Below are positions 8,066-16,752 of a stretch of 58,891 nucleotides of DNA, piece after piece (position 1 is the first letter of the stretch; each line of letters starts with the position of its first letter). Made by a program: the position numbers and the translations under genes. Source of the stretch: JAAYCI01 sp964370295. GTDB taxonomy: Bacteria > Bacillota > Clostridia > Oscillospirales > Ruminococcaceae. The notes under the pieces are model-generated. The model searched no databases and was not told where the DNA came from. It saw nothing but the letters and a program-made list of their open reading frames with translations. The stretch covers positions 1 through 58,891 of the forward strand of contig CAYJIR010000012.1 of the NCBI GenBank assembly GCA_964370295.1, read 5' to 3'.

Positions 8066-8831
8066 AAGAAAATTTCCTTTCAATCCATTTGCTAAGCAGG
8101 GAAATGGGCAGGGTGAGGCTTAAATACAATAAACCCAATACAAAATAACATTCAAATAGTTTTAAATTGGTGGCAGATATTTCGCGCATGGTTTGCGTCA
8201 GCTCTATAACGGCAATCATGGAAAGCAAGGAGGAATCTTTAATGATAGAGGCAAATTGTCCCGTCAAGGCGGGCAGAGTGCGCGCAAGAAGCTGTGGAAA
8301 CATCACATAGCGAAAGCTTTGGGCGCGTGTAAGCCCCACAGCTTTTGCGGCTTCCAATTGTGTGGCATCTAAAGACAGGAAACTACCACGTAGAATTTCG
8401 CAGATGTAAGCGCCCTCGAAAACAGAAAGAATGATTACACCGCTAAGAAAGCGGCTTTCCATGCCAAAGGCTGTGCCAACAATATAGAAAAACAAATAAA
8501 TTTGCATTATCAGGGGTGTGCCGCGAATAAATATCACATAAACCTTTGCAAAATAACGCAGTAAAAGAATACGGCTACTTTGCATAATGGCTGCACACAG
8601 GCCAAAGGTAAAACTGAGCACCAAGCTGGAAAGGCTGATAAGAATGGTGGCAACAAAGCCATTCCAAAGACGTACATGAAATACAGAAAGAAACGAAAAA
8701 TCGAACTGAACTTGAATGGCGGCCAGTGAACTCCAAAAAAAGACAAGCAAAAGTATACTAAGCAAAAGTATGTTAAAACATACTTTCCAAAGTGGAGTTT
8801 TTTTATTGTCCTTTGTGGTAAATAAATTCAT
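8049..8831 (-). CDS. Polar amino acid ABC transporter, permease
   Basis: A 260-residue membrane protein of the HisM/GlnP family with about five transmembrane helices. The cytoplasmic EAA loop EAAKAVGLTRAQSFRYVMFPQ docks on the ATPase. RGTPLIMQIYLFFYIVG is the characteristic helix that follows the first cytoplasmic loop. The ATG (8829-8831) overlaps the stop codon of the binding-protein gene by one base (TAATG), a translational coupling signal. Confidence 0.9.
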   Translation of the reverse strand: MNLFTTKDNKKTPLWKVCFNILLLSILLLVFFWSSLAAIQVQFDFSFLSVFHVRLWNGFVATILISLSSLVLSFTFGLCAAIMQSSRILLLRYFAKVYVIFIRGTPLIMQIYLFFYIVGTAFGMESRFLSGVIILSVFEGAYICEILRGSFLSLDATQLEAAKAVGLTRAQSFRYVMFPQLLARTLPALTGQFASIIKDSSLLSMIAVIELTQTMREISATNLKLFECYFVLGLLYLSLTLPISLLSKWIERKFSYENRA

Positions 8832-9679
8832 TATTCAGAAAAAAACCATTGGAAGCCAAGCTCGTCAAAAGTTTCTTTTTCCTCACTTAAATATTGTTCG
8901 GTCAAGGTGGCAAAACCACCATCGGCAGTAAATTCTGCCAAAAAAGCATTCACTTGTTCTAAAAGCTCTTCATTATCCTCTGCCACGGCAATGCCCCAGG
9001 TTTCCGCTTCTTGAAAGGGTAGAAAAAGTGCATCGGTGGTGTTTGGGTTTTGTTGGTTATTACGGTAAATGGTCAGTTGATCGTAGATAAAGCCGTCGGC
9101 CCGGCCTTGGGCTACCTCGGTTACGCAGGCGCTTTCATCAGCCAATGCAATGATTTCGGCGTTTGTTAAATGTTCTTGTGCATATAAGAAGCCAGTAGAG
9201 CCGGTTTTTACTGCTATGCGCCGGCCTTCTTGGTTGAGGTCATCGATATCGGAAATATTAGATTCTATATTGGTCAACACAGCAAGCAAAGAGTTGGCAT
9301 AGGGGTTTGAGAAATTCACTTCTTCTTCACGCTCTTCGGTGATGGTCATGGAAGAGATAACCAAATCGGCACGGCCTGTTTGCAAGGAGGGGATAAGCCC
9401 GTCCCAGGCGGTGTCTTCAATTTGTACTTCGCGGCCTAAATACGCGCCAAGCGCCATAGCAAGATCTACACTGATGCCGGTTGGTTCGCCAGCTTCATCT
9501 TTGGTTTCAAACGGTGGGTAAGCCAATTCCATAGCAACTACCAAGGGCTCCGAAGTGTTAGAGGAAGCGCCGTTTTCCTCGGTGCCGGTTGTGCCATCAG
9601 AACTGCCCGTACAGGCAGAAAAAGAAAGAATAGCCGTGGTCATAAGCGCCGCAAGGCCAAGCGAAAAAACCTTTTTCAT
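8831..9679 (-). CDS. ABC transporter substrate-binding lipoprotein (SBP family 3)
   Basis: A 282-residue extracellular binding protein. The signal peptide ends in the lipobox LSFSAC, with lipid-modified Cys23, followed by a Ser/Thr/Glu-rich tether. The body has the family 3 features: AMELAYPPFETKDEAGEPTGISVDLA near the N-terminus, WDGLIPSLQTGRADLVISSMTITEER, and VKTGSTGFLYAQEHL in the second lobe. It captures an amino acid or similar solute for the permease and ATPase encoded next. First gene of the operon, facing the divergent HxlR regulator 133 bp away. Confidence 0.9.
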   Translation of the reverse strand: MKKVFSLGLAALMTTAILSFSACTGSSDGTTGTEENGASSNTSEPLVVAMELAYPPFETKDEAGEPTGISVDLAMALGAYLGREVQIEDTAWDGLIPSLQTGRADLVISSMTITEEREEEVNFSNPYANSLLAVLTNIESNISDIDDLNQEGRRIAVKTGSTGFLYAQEHLTNAEIIALADESACVTEVAQGRADGFIYDQLTIYRNNQQNPNTTDALFLPFQEAETWGIAVAEDNEELLEQVNAFLAEFTADGGFATLTEQYLSEEKETFDELGFQWFFSE

Positions 9680-9812
9680 GAAGAATTACCTCGGTGTTTA
9701 GAATTTGACAATTTTTTGCCATGATGTTATTTTATATCCATACAGAGATTTTGTAAAGTAGGAACCAAATTGTTTCTTAGTTACAGAAAGAAACTGGAAG
9801 AGGAGACGCGAT

Positions 9813-10157
9813 ATGGATTGGCAAGCTTCTAACTGCCCGGTGGAAATAACATTATCTTTAATTGGTGACAAATGGAAAGTGATGATTTTGCGTGATTTAA
9901 TGGGTGGAACCAAACGATTTGGAGAATTAAAACGTTCGGTAGGGCGCATTTCGCAAAAAGTGTTAACCACACAGTTGCGAGACATGGAGGCCACCGGGCT
10001 GTTACACAGGAAAGTATATGCCGAAGTACCGCCAAAAGTGGAATATACACTTAGTGAAACGGGATATAGCTTAAAACCTGTTTTGGAAGCCATGACTTTA
10101 TGGGGCGAGGAATATAAAAGAAAATCGGAAGTAAAAACATCTTTTAATTTGGAGTAA
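9813..10157 (+). CDS. HxlR-family transcriptional regulator
   Basis: A 114-residue winged-helix protein with the HxlR hallmarks: N-terminal CPVEITLSLIGDKWKVMILRDL, the recognition segment GGTKRFGELKRSVGRISQKVLTTQLRDMEATGLL, and the wing VPPKVEYTLSETG. HxlR proteins usually act as dimers sensing small molecules or redox state; the conserved Cys8 is present. The start is ATG 9813 with GAGGAG upstream. It is divergent from the ABC/ligase operon (133 bp between starts), so control of that operon is a reasonable inference. Confidence 0.9.
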   Translation: MDWQASNCPVEITLSLIGDKWKVMILRDLMGGTKRFGELKRSVGRISQKVLTTQLRDMEATGLLHRKVYAEVPPKVEYTLSETGYSLKPVLEAMTLWGEEYKRKSEVKTSFNLE

Positions 10158-10314
10158 AACAAAAACAGCCATAGAAAACTACTTATAACAATAAATTATA
10201 CACAATACAGAGTTATTATGCAATCCATTAATAAATTCCTAATAAACCCCGAAAAATGTTTAATTACTAAAAGTTATTTATAGTAGAAAGCAGGAAATAG
10301 GAGGAGATATCCAC

Positions 10315-12126
10315 ATGGATCCATTACAATTGGCGGGCATGGTGGGCGATTTTATAAGTGATTTACTTGCCTTGGAAGACGAGGTGGAACTGAGCTCTAT
10401 TTTGCGGCCAGATAATGTGATGGTGGTGCACCAGCGCATTCAATTAAAGGAAAATTTACCGGCTTCTGCCTATGTGCCGGTAGCAGGTTTTGCAGCACCA
10501 GAGCAGTATGTAGCTGCCAATTGCGAGCGGGCACCTGTTTATTTTATAGGGGCGTTACTTTATACTTTGTTATATGGAAAGCCACCGGCGGATGTAAGAG
10601 CGCGTTTGTCCGGCAAAGAGGCTGTGGAGATGAGCACCACACCTCTTTCAGGTGTTATCACACATTGCCTTGAACTGCATCCACAAGATAGATACGCAAA
10701 TTTAGGGCAGGTTTTATGGGAATTAAATGAGATTTTAGAAGATGCAGACATAACAAAGCCTAAAGAGACGACACCACAACTGAAAACAGAAAAAGAACCA
10801 ATAAATGTTGTTTTTGAGAATAAAGAAGTAGAAACAATCGACAAAATAAATAGTGAAAAACCAGAAGAAAAACCAGAAGAAAAACCAGAAGAAAAACCAG
10901 AAGAAAAACCAGAAGAAAAACNNNNNNNNNNNNNNNNNNNNNNNNNNNNNNNNNNNNNNNNNNNNNNNNNNNNNNNNNNNNNNNNNNNNNNNNNNNNNNN
11001 NNNNNNNNNNNNNNNNNNNNNAAAACCAGAAGAAAAACCAGAAGAAAAACCAGAAGAAAAACCAGAAGAAAAACCACCGATTAATTCTAACGATAAAAAA
11101 ATAAAAACATCAAAAATATGGCAAAAAAAGAACGGCAAAATATGGCTAAAAAATAAAAAAAATATTTCACTGGTGTGCTTGGCCATTTTGGCCTGTATGA
11201 TTTTGGGGTATACATTATGGCAGGGGCAACGTGCCGAGGCTGCCTTGGAAAGCGGAGAATACAACGAAGTGGTTAGTAGCATTAATCAGACACCATGGTT
11301 GCGGGCTACAAGAAATGAGGCCTATCATTATGCCAAAGCGCAGCAGCTTTGGGAAGAAGGGTTATTTGAGGAAGCACAGGAAATTTTTGTGGAACTTTCC
11401 GATTATGCAGACAGTGCCGTGTTGGTGCAAGAGATTCAATATGACAAGGGTTTGGCTTTAGCAAATAATTTGCAGCTGGAAGAGGCAAAGCTGGTATTTG
11501 ATTCTTTGGGGGCATTTTCCGACAGTAGCGCACAAAGTGCAAATATTGTGGCGTATCAGCAGGCAAGTGCCCAAGAGGATGCCGGCTCAAAGTATATGGC
11601 CTTTTTAGAATTGGGCGACTATTTAAACAGCGAACAATTGGCTAAAGAGGCAAGCGCACAAGTATATGAACAGGCAAAAATCAGCTATACTACAAGTAAT
11701 TTTGAACAAGCAAGCCAACAGTTTGGGCTTGTAATGGCAGAGCAAGATGCCGTGGTATATAAACAACTATGCGACCTGTGGGTGGTGGCGTCAGACGAGG
11801 CAGCTGAAAACAGGGAGGCGCTTATGGCCATAATGGCCTATGGAGATGTAGCCAATATAGAACCGGTTGTAATGAGTGACAAATTTTTTATGATTTTCTT
11901 AGAAGGAAATTGGGTTTCGTCAAACGGTGGTGGAGAAATGAACTTTGAAACGGATTCATTCCGTGCTCCGTTGCTGAATGTTGCAGGTGAAGATTGGACT
12001 TTCGATGCACAAACAATACATAACGCAAATGGTGTAGAGGCTGTATTCGAATATATTTCACCCAATGAGATTTCTATGACAATTTCGGATACTGGCGAAA
12101 ATTATGTTTATCAGAGGCAAGTATAA
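10315..12126 (+). CDS. Membrane protein with protein-kinase C-lobe remnant, KPEE repeats and TPR-like extracellular part
   Basis: Residues about 25-140 resemble the C-lobe of a Hanks-type Ser/Thr kinase: LRPDNVMV in place of the catalytic loop, FAAPEQY for the APE motif, YFIGALLYTLLYGKPP for the DxxSxGxxLYELLTG helix, and LHPQDRYANLGQVLWEL at the end. The whole ATP-binding N-lobe is absent. The catalytic Asp of HRD and the DFG are not present, so it should be a pseudokinase. KPEE repeats follow (5 units before and 4 after the N-gap at 10922-11021), then one membrane helix near residues 285-305 and an extracellular region of helical repeats (EEGLFEEAQEIFVELSDYADS). The frame is open across the gap, but the real repeat number is unknown. 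The start has GGAGGAG upstream. Confidence 0.7.
   Translation: MDPLQLAGMVGDFISDLLALEDEVELSSILRPDNVMVVHQRIQLKENLPASAYVPVAGFAAPEQYVAANCERAPVYFIGALLYTLLYGKPPADVRARLSGKEAVEMSTTPLSGVITHCLELHPQDRYANLGQVLWELNEILEDADITKPKETTPQLKTEKEPINVVFENKEVETIDKINSEKPEEKPEEKPEEKPEEKPEEKXXXXXXXXXXXXXXXXXXXXXXXXXXXXXXXXXXKPEEKPEEKPEEKPEEKPPINSNDKKIKTSKIWQKKNGKIWLKNKKNISLVCLAILACMILGYTLWQGQRAEAALESGEYNEVVSSINQTPWLRATRNEAYHYAKAQQLWEEGLFEEAQEIFVELSDYADSAVLVQEIQYDKGLALANNLQLEEAKLVFDSLGAFSDSSAQSANIVAYQQASAQEDAGSKYMAFLELGDYLNSEQLAKEASAQVYEQAKISYTTSNFEQASQQFGLVMAEQDAVVYKQLCDLWVVASDEAAENREALMAIMAYGDVANIEPVVMSDKFFMIFLEGNWVSSNGGGEMNFETDSFRAPLLNVAGEDWTFDAQTIHNANGVEAVFEYISPNEISMTISDTGENYVYQRQV
10858..11073 (+). repeat. 12-bp tandem repeat (KPEE) with assembly gap
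   Basis: Units of AAACCAGAAGAA encode Lys-Pro-Glu-Glu. Nine units are readable around 100 N (10922-11021). The distance between flanking units is not a multiple of 12 with 100 N, so the gap length is a placeholder; a real gap of 91+12k would restore the phase. The array makes a charged stalk before the membrane helix. Confidence 0.9.
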
Positions 12127-12149
12127 TTCTCTACAATAAAGAAGTAAAT

Positions 12150-12197
12150 AGGCCTATTCGAAGTAGATGTATGTAGGTACTTCGAATAGGCCTTTAT
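12150..12197 (+). terminator. Terminator after the kinase-like gene
   Basis: A perfect 16-bp stem, AGGCCTATTCGAAGTA (12150-12165) with its complement at 12178-12193, starts 24 nt after the stop codon and is followed by a short T-rich stretch. The T tract is weak, but the stem is long. Confidence 0.65.
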
Positions 12198-12333
12198 GTT
12201 TTCACAAGAAGCAGAAAAGAGAAATATGATGAAAATTTAGTGGTTTTATGATACTGGACTAATTTAAGGCGATAAAATAAAGTCGACAAAATAGGAAATA
12301 GAAAGGATTATTGGGAAAAATAGGAAAATGAAG

Positions 12334-13161
12334 CTACCAAATAGGTAAAATTGCCTGCCCGTCTAAATAACCTTGTGTGTAAGCTTCGGTAAGAAGCAAA
12401 GGGTCACGGCCAAAACGTCCTACCGGAAGGGGTTTTGGGGGTGCCACTATGATGGCTTTGCCAAGCTTCTCTAAACGGGCTAAATCTTGCAAGCTTTTAT
12501 TGTATAGTAGGTGACGACGTTGTAATGTATAAATTAATTTTGGATATTTCTTATATTTGGCTTGTAAAAGGGGAAACATACGGTCGAACTGTTTTCGATA
12601 AGATCGGGGCCTTGTTAAGATAACCAACAAGCGAGTGCATCCTTCTAAGAGGGCCTTGTCCCATGGGATAGGGTTGGCAATACCACCGTCCAGCCATTCG
12701 TGACCCTGAAAAGAAACAATGGGAATAAAGCCCGGTATTGCACAAGAGGCACGCAAGGCTTGAAACCCTGGTTCAATATCTGCCTTAGAAAAAAAATATG
12801 TTTCTCCGGAATGGATGTCGAAGGCACCGGCAAAGTAGTCACAAGATGAGGAAAAAAAGTTTTCAAAATGAAAAGGTTCATAGAGGTTTGGGATATCATC
12901 AAATAGAAAATCAAAACCAAATGCAGAACCTGTTTTTATATAATTGCTCAGACCTAAATATTGCGAGTGTTGCGAATAGAATACATTACAGCGGAATCCT
13001 CTATCCAGTTGCTTGGAAACATAAGAGATGCCGTTTACTGCTCCGGCCGAAACACCCACTAAAACATCGGCCCAAATATCGTGACGCATGAAAGCTTGCA
13101 GTACACCGCTGGTGTAAGCGCCACGCATGGCGCCTCCTTCACAAACAATTGCTGTTTTCAA
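12334..13161 (-). CDS. Patatin-like phospholipase
   Basis: A 275-residue protein with the complete patatin catalytic set. The oxyanion loop is CEGGAMRGAY, the nucleophile elbow is GVSAGAVNG with Ser in GxSxG, and the catalytic Asp lies in WLDGGIANPIP. Patatins are Ser-Asp lipid acyl hydrolases; the bacterial YjjU/RssA-like subgroup is cytoplasmic or membrane-associated. The start is assigned to TTG 13161, with AGGGAGG 7 nt upstream. The frame extends to an ATG at 13218 without a ribosome binding site, and the family's first motif begins immediately after the TTG. It stands alone. Confidence 0.85.
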   Translation of the reverse strand: MKTAIVCEGGAMRGAYTSGVLQAFMRHDIWADVLVGVSAGAVNGISYVSKQLDRGFRCNVFYSQHSQYLGLSNYIKTGSAFGFDFLFDDIPNLYEPFHFENFFSSSCDYFAGAFDIHSGETYFFSKADIEPGFQALRASCAIPGFIPIVSFQGHEWLDGGIANPIPWDKALLEGCTRLLVILTRPRSYRKQFDRMFPLLQAKYKKYPKLIYTLQRRHLLYNKSLQDLARLEKLGKAIIVAPPKPLPVGRFGRDPLLLTEAYTQGYLDGQAILPIW

Positions 13162-13471
13162 AATAAAACCTCCCTGAAAAAGACAATAAATTGTTGCCGA
13201 ATTCATTTTAATAGTCACAAAAAAGTTGGTATTATTAAAATGAAAAAATTACAGTTAAATTATAAAAAACATATTTTAAATATTAGTTTTGTTCTAATAA
13301 AGGAGAAAACCAAAAGGAATTTTTGCATAAATAGTGCAATGTGTTTAGTGTGAGATTACAATTCGCAACTAAAAAATAGTGTAGATACAAAAAATATAGG
13401 TGGATTGCTTGTGATGGTGATAGCGTATCCTGTTATAATAATAAGGTATAATACGGAAATTATTTTAATAA
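13162..13471. other. Intergenic region between gluQ and the patatin gene
   Basis: AT-rich spacer of about 310 bp between two minus-strand genes. It must hold the patatin promoter. Two TATAAT-like hexamers on the plus strand near 13430-13450 face no plus-strand gene and may be chance. No RNA or repeat copy recognised. Confidence 0.4.
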
Positions 13472-14386
13472 TTAAGAGGAGGGAGAAGGAAAATCCTGCG
13501 GCAAATATATGTCATTTATGGGGATTTTATTCCAATTAAATAGTGGAATTAAATCTTGGGCGCAAACAGCCTCCCATTTTGGCAATAGCCCCGCCCAAAA
13601 GGCAAGTAGACCCAGTATCTCGGCAGGATGCCAGCCCCTATCGCGCAAGGTGGCAATTTCTAAATCACCATCGCGTTTGGCAAGACGACGTCCGTCTGGG
13701 GCCAAAAGCAAAGGAATATGATAAAAATGTGGTGGTATATAGTCAAGTTCTTGCATGAGCCAAATTTGGCGAGGTGTGCTGGACAGCAAATCACGTCCAC
13801 GCACTATTTCACTTACTTGTAGGGTACAATCATCGACCGGTGTGGCCAGTTGATATGCGTAGACACCGTCGGACCGTCGCAAAATAAAATCACCACAATC
13901 CTTTTGTAAATCCTGCGTGTAGTTGCCTTGGCATCCATCTTTAAAAAATATATCCACACAGGGAACGATGATGCGCACTGCGGCATTTTGCAAAGGAAAT
14001 ACATGGTGTTGCAATGGACGACAACGGCCACTATAGATATAAAAACCATCATTTTCGTGTGGTGCCAATGCCGTATGCAGCTGAGCACGAGAGCAAAAAC
14101 AAGGGTAAAGAAGTTTTTTTTGTTCAAGAGTAGAAAAACAATTTTCATAAAAGGAAGTGCGCGCACTTTGGTATACAGGACCCTCATCCCAATAAAGGCC
14201 AAGCCATGTGAGATCTCGCAGCAAGGCTTCTTTATATTCGGCGCGGCATCGCTGGGTATCTAAATCTTCTACACGCAATAAAAGTTTGCCACCTTGGCTG
14301 CGCACAGAAAGCCAAGATAGCAAGGCGGCGAAGGCATTGCCTAAATGCATTCGGCCACTGGGTGTGGGGGCCAGGCGTCCTCTCAT
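13472..14386 (-). CDS. gluQ: Glutamyl-Q tRNA(Asp) synthetase
   Basis: A shortened class I glutamyl-tRNA synthetase paralogue without an anticodon-binding domain. The related E. coli enzyme places glutamate on the queuosine base of tRNA-Asp. The HIGH-like motif is PTPSGRMHLGNAF at residues 7-19. The zinc site is CFCSRAQ...Y.GRC near residues 96-123. The KMSKS-like loop is RRLAKRDGD near residue 235. Its 304 residues fit the family, versus about 470-490 for full GltX. The start is ATG 14386 with AAAGGAT upstream. It is divergent from leuA. Confidence 0.88.
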   Translation of the reverse strand: MRGRLAPTPSGRMHLGNAFAALLSWLSVRSQGGKLLLRVEDLDTQRCRAEYKEALLRDLTWLGLYWDEGPVYQSARTSFYENCFSTLEQKKLLYPCFCSRAQLHTALAPHENDGFYIYSGRCRPLQHHVFPLQNAAVRIIVPCVDIFFKDGCQGNYTQDLQKDCGDFILRRSDGVYAYQLATPVDDCTLQVSEIVRGRDLLSSTPRQIWLMQELDYIPPHFYHIPLLLAPDGRRLAKRDGDLEIATLRDRGWHPAEILGLLAFWAGLLPKWEAVCAQDLIPLFNWNKIPINDIYLPQDFPSPSS

Positions 14387-14630
14387 GTTATCAAATCCTT
14401 TATAACGATGGTTGTTTTATTATAAAATTACATAGAAAAAAAGGCAAATAAAAATTGTATAATTTTGAAAAAATAGAATTGATTTTAAGATATTCATCTC
14501 TCAATTTGTAGTTTATTTTATCAAAAGAACATTTATGAGTTTTTTGGGAATTTTTTTTATTTTTATAGCATTTTCTATATTTTGTGGTATACTAATATTC
14601 TATTTTATTTTTCCGGAAGGAGGAAAAGCA

Positions 14631-16316
14631 GTGAAAAATCATCACCGTTATACCCCAGGTTATTTTTTGCCCCCTGAAAATTGCACACAGTGGACAAAAA
14701 AAGACCGTATTGAAATCCCCCCCGTTTGGTGCAGTGTAGACCTACGAGATGGCAACCAAAGTTTAGTGGTGCCCATGAACCTAGGCCAAAAACTGCGTTT
14801 TTTCTCGTTCCTTGTGAAACTAGGGTTCAAAGAAATTGAGGTGGGCTTTCCTGCCGCTAGCGACACAGAGTTTGAATTTTTGCGAACACTCATAGAAAAA
14901 GATATGGTACCGGACGACGTAAGCTTGCAGGTGTTAACGCAAAGTCGCGAGCATATTATTCGCAAAACATTTGATTCTATCGAAGGGGCCAAAAATGTAA
15001 TTGTTCATTTTTATAATTCTACAAGTTTTGCCCAACGCGAGCAAGTGTTTAAAAAGGAACGAGAAGAAATAAAAAAGATTGCCGTTGAGGGCGCAAAGCT
15101 TGTAAAAGAATTGAGCTACGGGCACGAAAAACAATGCCGTTTTGAATACAGCCCGGAAAGTTTTACAGGCACAGAGCCGGAATATGCTTTGGAAGTGTGT
15201 AATTCTGTATTGGAAGTGTTAAAGCCCACGGCGGAGCAAACGGCCATCATTAACTTGCCCAGCACAGTGCAAATGAGCATGCCTCATGTTTACGCGGGTC
15301 AAATTGAGTATTTGAGCAACAATTTATTATATAGAGACAATGTGGTTCTTTCTACACACCCACACAACGACAGAGGAACGGCTGTGGCAGATGCTGAGCT
15401 AGCAGTTTTAGCCGGTGCACAGCGTGTAGAGGGAACTTTGTTTGGCAATGGAGAGCGTACCGGTAATGTGGATTTGGTAACGATGGCATTAAACCTTTTT
15501 AGCCATGGGATAAGCCCTAACCTAGATTTTTCTGATATGCCGGCTGTAGTGCAAGCTTATGAGGAAGCCACAGGGATGCAAGTGTATGAGCGCAGCCCCT
15601 ATGCAGGTGCTTTGGTTTTTGCAGCATTTAGTGGTAGCCACCAAGACGCTATTGCAAAGGGAATGAATTGGCGTGGTGAAAAACAGCTACAACATTGGAC
15701 AGTTCCCTATCTGCCTATTGATCCGAAGGATGTGGGACGTCGCTACGAAACAGATGTTATTCGTATCAATAGCCAAAGCGGCAAAGGTGGCATAGGGTAT
15801 CTGTTGGAAAAAAATTATGGATATAATTTGCCGGCTAAAATGCGAGAGACATTTGGTTATGTAGTGAAGGCGATTTCAGATAGGGAAGAAAGAGAGCTTT
15901 CTGCGCAAGAAATTCGCACCGTGTTTGAAGAAAGCTATTTGGAAAAAACAAAGTATTTGAGGCTGTTGGATGTGCATTTCATTCAAAAAGATGGTATTTT
16001 AGCAGCGGTAACCCTGAGTGAAAATGGGGAAGAGCGCGAAGTGATGAGCAAGGGGAATGGCCGCCTGGATGCAGTGACAAATGCTTTGCGCAAAGCTACC
16101 GGACATAATTTTTCTATTTTAACTTACGCCGAGCATGCATTAGAAACAGGCTCCTCCAGTGAGGCCATGAGTTATGTTGGCTTAGAGTGGGAAAAAGGAC
16201 ATATAAGCTGGGGAGCAGGCCATCACACAGATATTATCGCCGCCTCAGTAGCAGCCTTGGAAAGTGCCTATAACAACGGGCTTGAAGATGAGAAGAAAAA
16301 GGAAAAAGACGAATAA
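14631..16316 (+). CDS. leuA: 2-isopropylmalate synthase
   Basis: Condenses acetyl-CoA with 2-oxoisovalerate in the first committed step of leucine synthesis. A 561-residue protein of the long two-domain LeuA type. The metal-binding SVDLRDGNQSLV opens the TIM barrel, STHPHNDRGTAVA supplies the metal His residues, and GNGERTGNVDL is the gatekeeper loop. The C-terminal regulatory domain (LDVHFIQKDGILAAVTL...GRLDAVTNAL) is where leucine feedback normally acts. The start is GTG 14631 with GGAAGGAGG 7 nt upstream. A longer frame from 14535 encodes a hydrophobic leader unlike any LeuA and is probably the untranslated leader. A -10 box (TATACT) lies near 14588. Confidence 0.93.
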   Translation: MKNHHRYTPGYFLPPENCTQWTKKDRIEIPPVWCSVDLRDGNQSLVVPMNLGQKLRFFSFLVKLGFKEIEVGFPAASDTEFEFLRTLIEKDMVPDDVSLQVLTQSREHIIRKTFDSIEGAKNVIVHFYNSTSFAQREQVFKKEREEIKKIAVEGAKLVKELSYGHEKQCRFEYSPESFTGTEPEYALEVCNSVLEVLKPTAEQTAIINLPSTVQMSMPHVYAGQIEYLSNNLLYRDNVVLSTHPHNDRGTAVADAELAVLAGAQRVEGTLFGNGERTGNVDLVTMALNLFSHGISPNLDFSDMPAVVQAYEEATGMQVYERSPYAGALVFAAFSGSHQDAIAKGMNWRGEKQLQHWTVPYLPIDPKDVGRRYETDVIRINSQSGKGGIGYLLEKNYGYNLPAKMRETFGYVVKAISDREERELSAQEIRTVFEESYLEKTKYLRLLDVHFIQKDGILAAVTLSENGEEREVMSKGNGRLDAVTNALRKATGHNFSILTYAEHALETGSSSEAMSYVGLEWEKGHISWGAGHHTDIIAASVAALESAYNNGLEDEKKKEKDE

Positions 16317-16398
16317 TACATAAAAAACATGAAAATAATAGAGCAATATTTTTGTAGATGTAGTTTTTTCTTTGTAGTGCTGTTTAATATCCACTAAG

Positions 16399-16450
16399 GA
16401 ATGCCAGGGGAATAAATTCTAAAAGGATTAATCCCCTGGCATTCTTTTAT
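16399..16450 (+). terminator. Terminator after leuA
   Basis: GAATGCCAGGGG (16399-16410) pairs perfectly with CCCCTGGCATTC (16433-16444), followed by TTTTATTAT. It separates leuA from leuB. Confidence 0.85.
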
Positions 16451-16621
16451 TATATTTTTCATATGGAAACCGGCAAAATATAGTGCATAGATATGGCTTT
16501 TATCTACACTAAAATTACCGAAAAATATTGAAAAATAGCAATTGAATATTCATGGAAAATAAAAATTAAATAATCCGTAATTTATGCATAAAATGCGGAT
16601 TAAAATATATTTAATTTGTAA

Positions 16622-16728
16622 GCCAAGCTTGCGAGAGCTTGGCCACTGTGATACAATAAAACCAATGCATTTGACATATTTTAGTAAAAAGTAAGAGGTG
16701 GAATCTTTCTACAAAAGGAAAGATTCCA
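16622..16728 (+). promoter_or_regulatory. Two hairpins in the leader of leuB
   Basis: GCCAAGCT..AGCTTGGC (about 16622-16643) and TGGAATCTTTC..GAAAGATTCCA (16699-16709 with 16718-16728) lie in the 430-bp spacer before leuB. Neither is followed by a good T-run, and no leucine-rich leader peptide is visible. A role in attenuation or RNA stability is only a guess. Confidence 0.35.
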
Positions 16729-16752
16729 TGCTTTATATTAGGAGGTTATTGT

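Noticed and set aside
14535..14630. N-terminal hydrophobic extension of leuA
   Set aside because: It has no ribosome binding site, does not resemble LeuA, and GTG 14631 has a perfect one. It is better read as promoter and leader.
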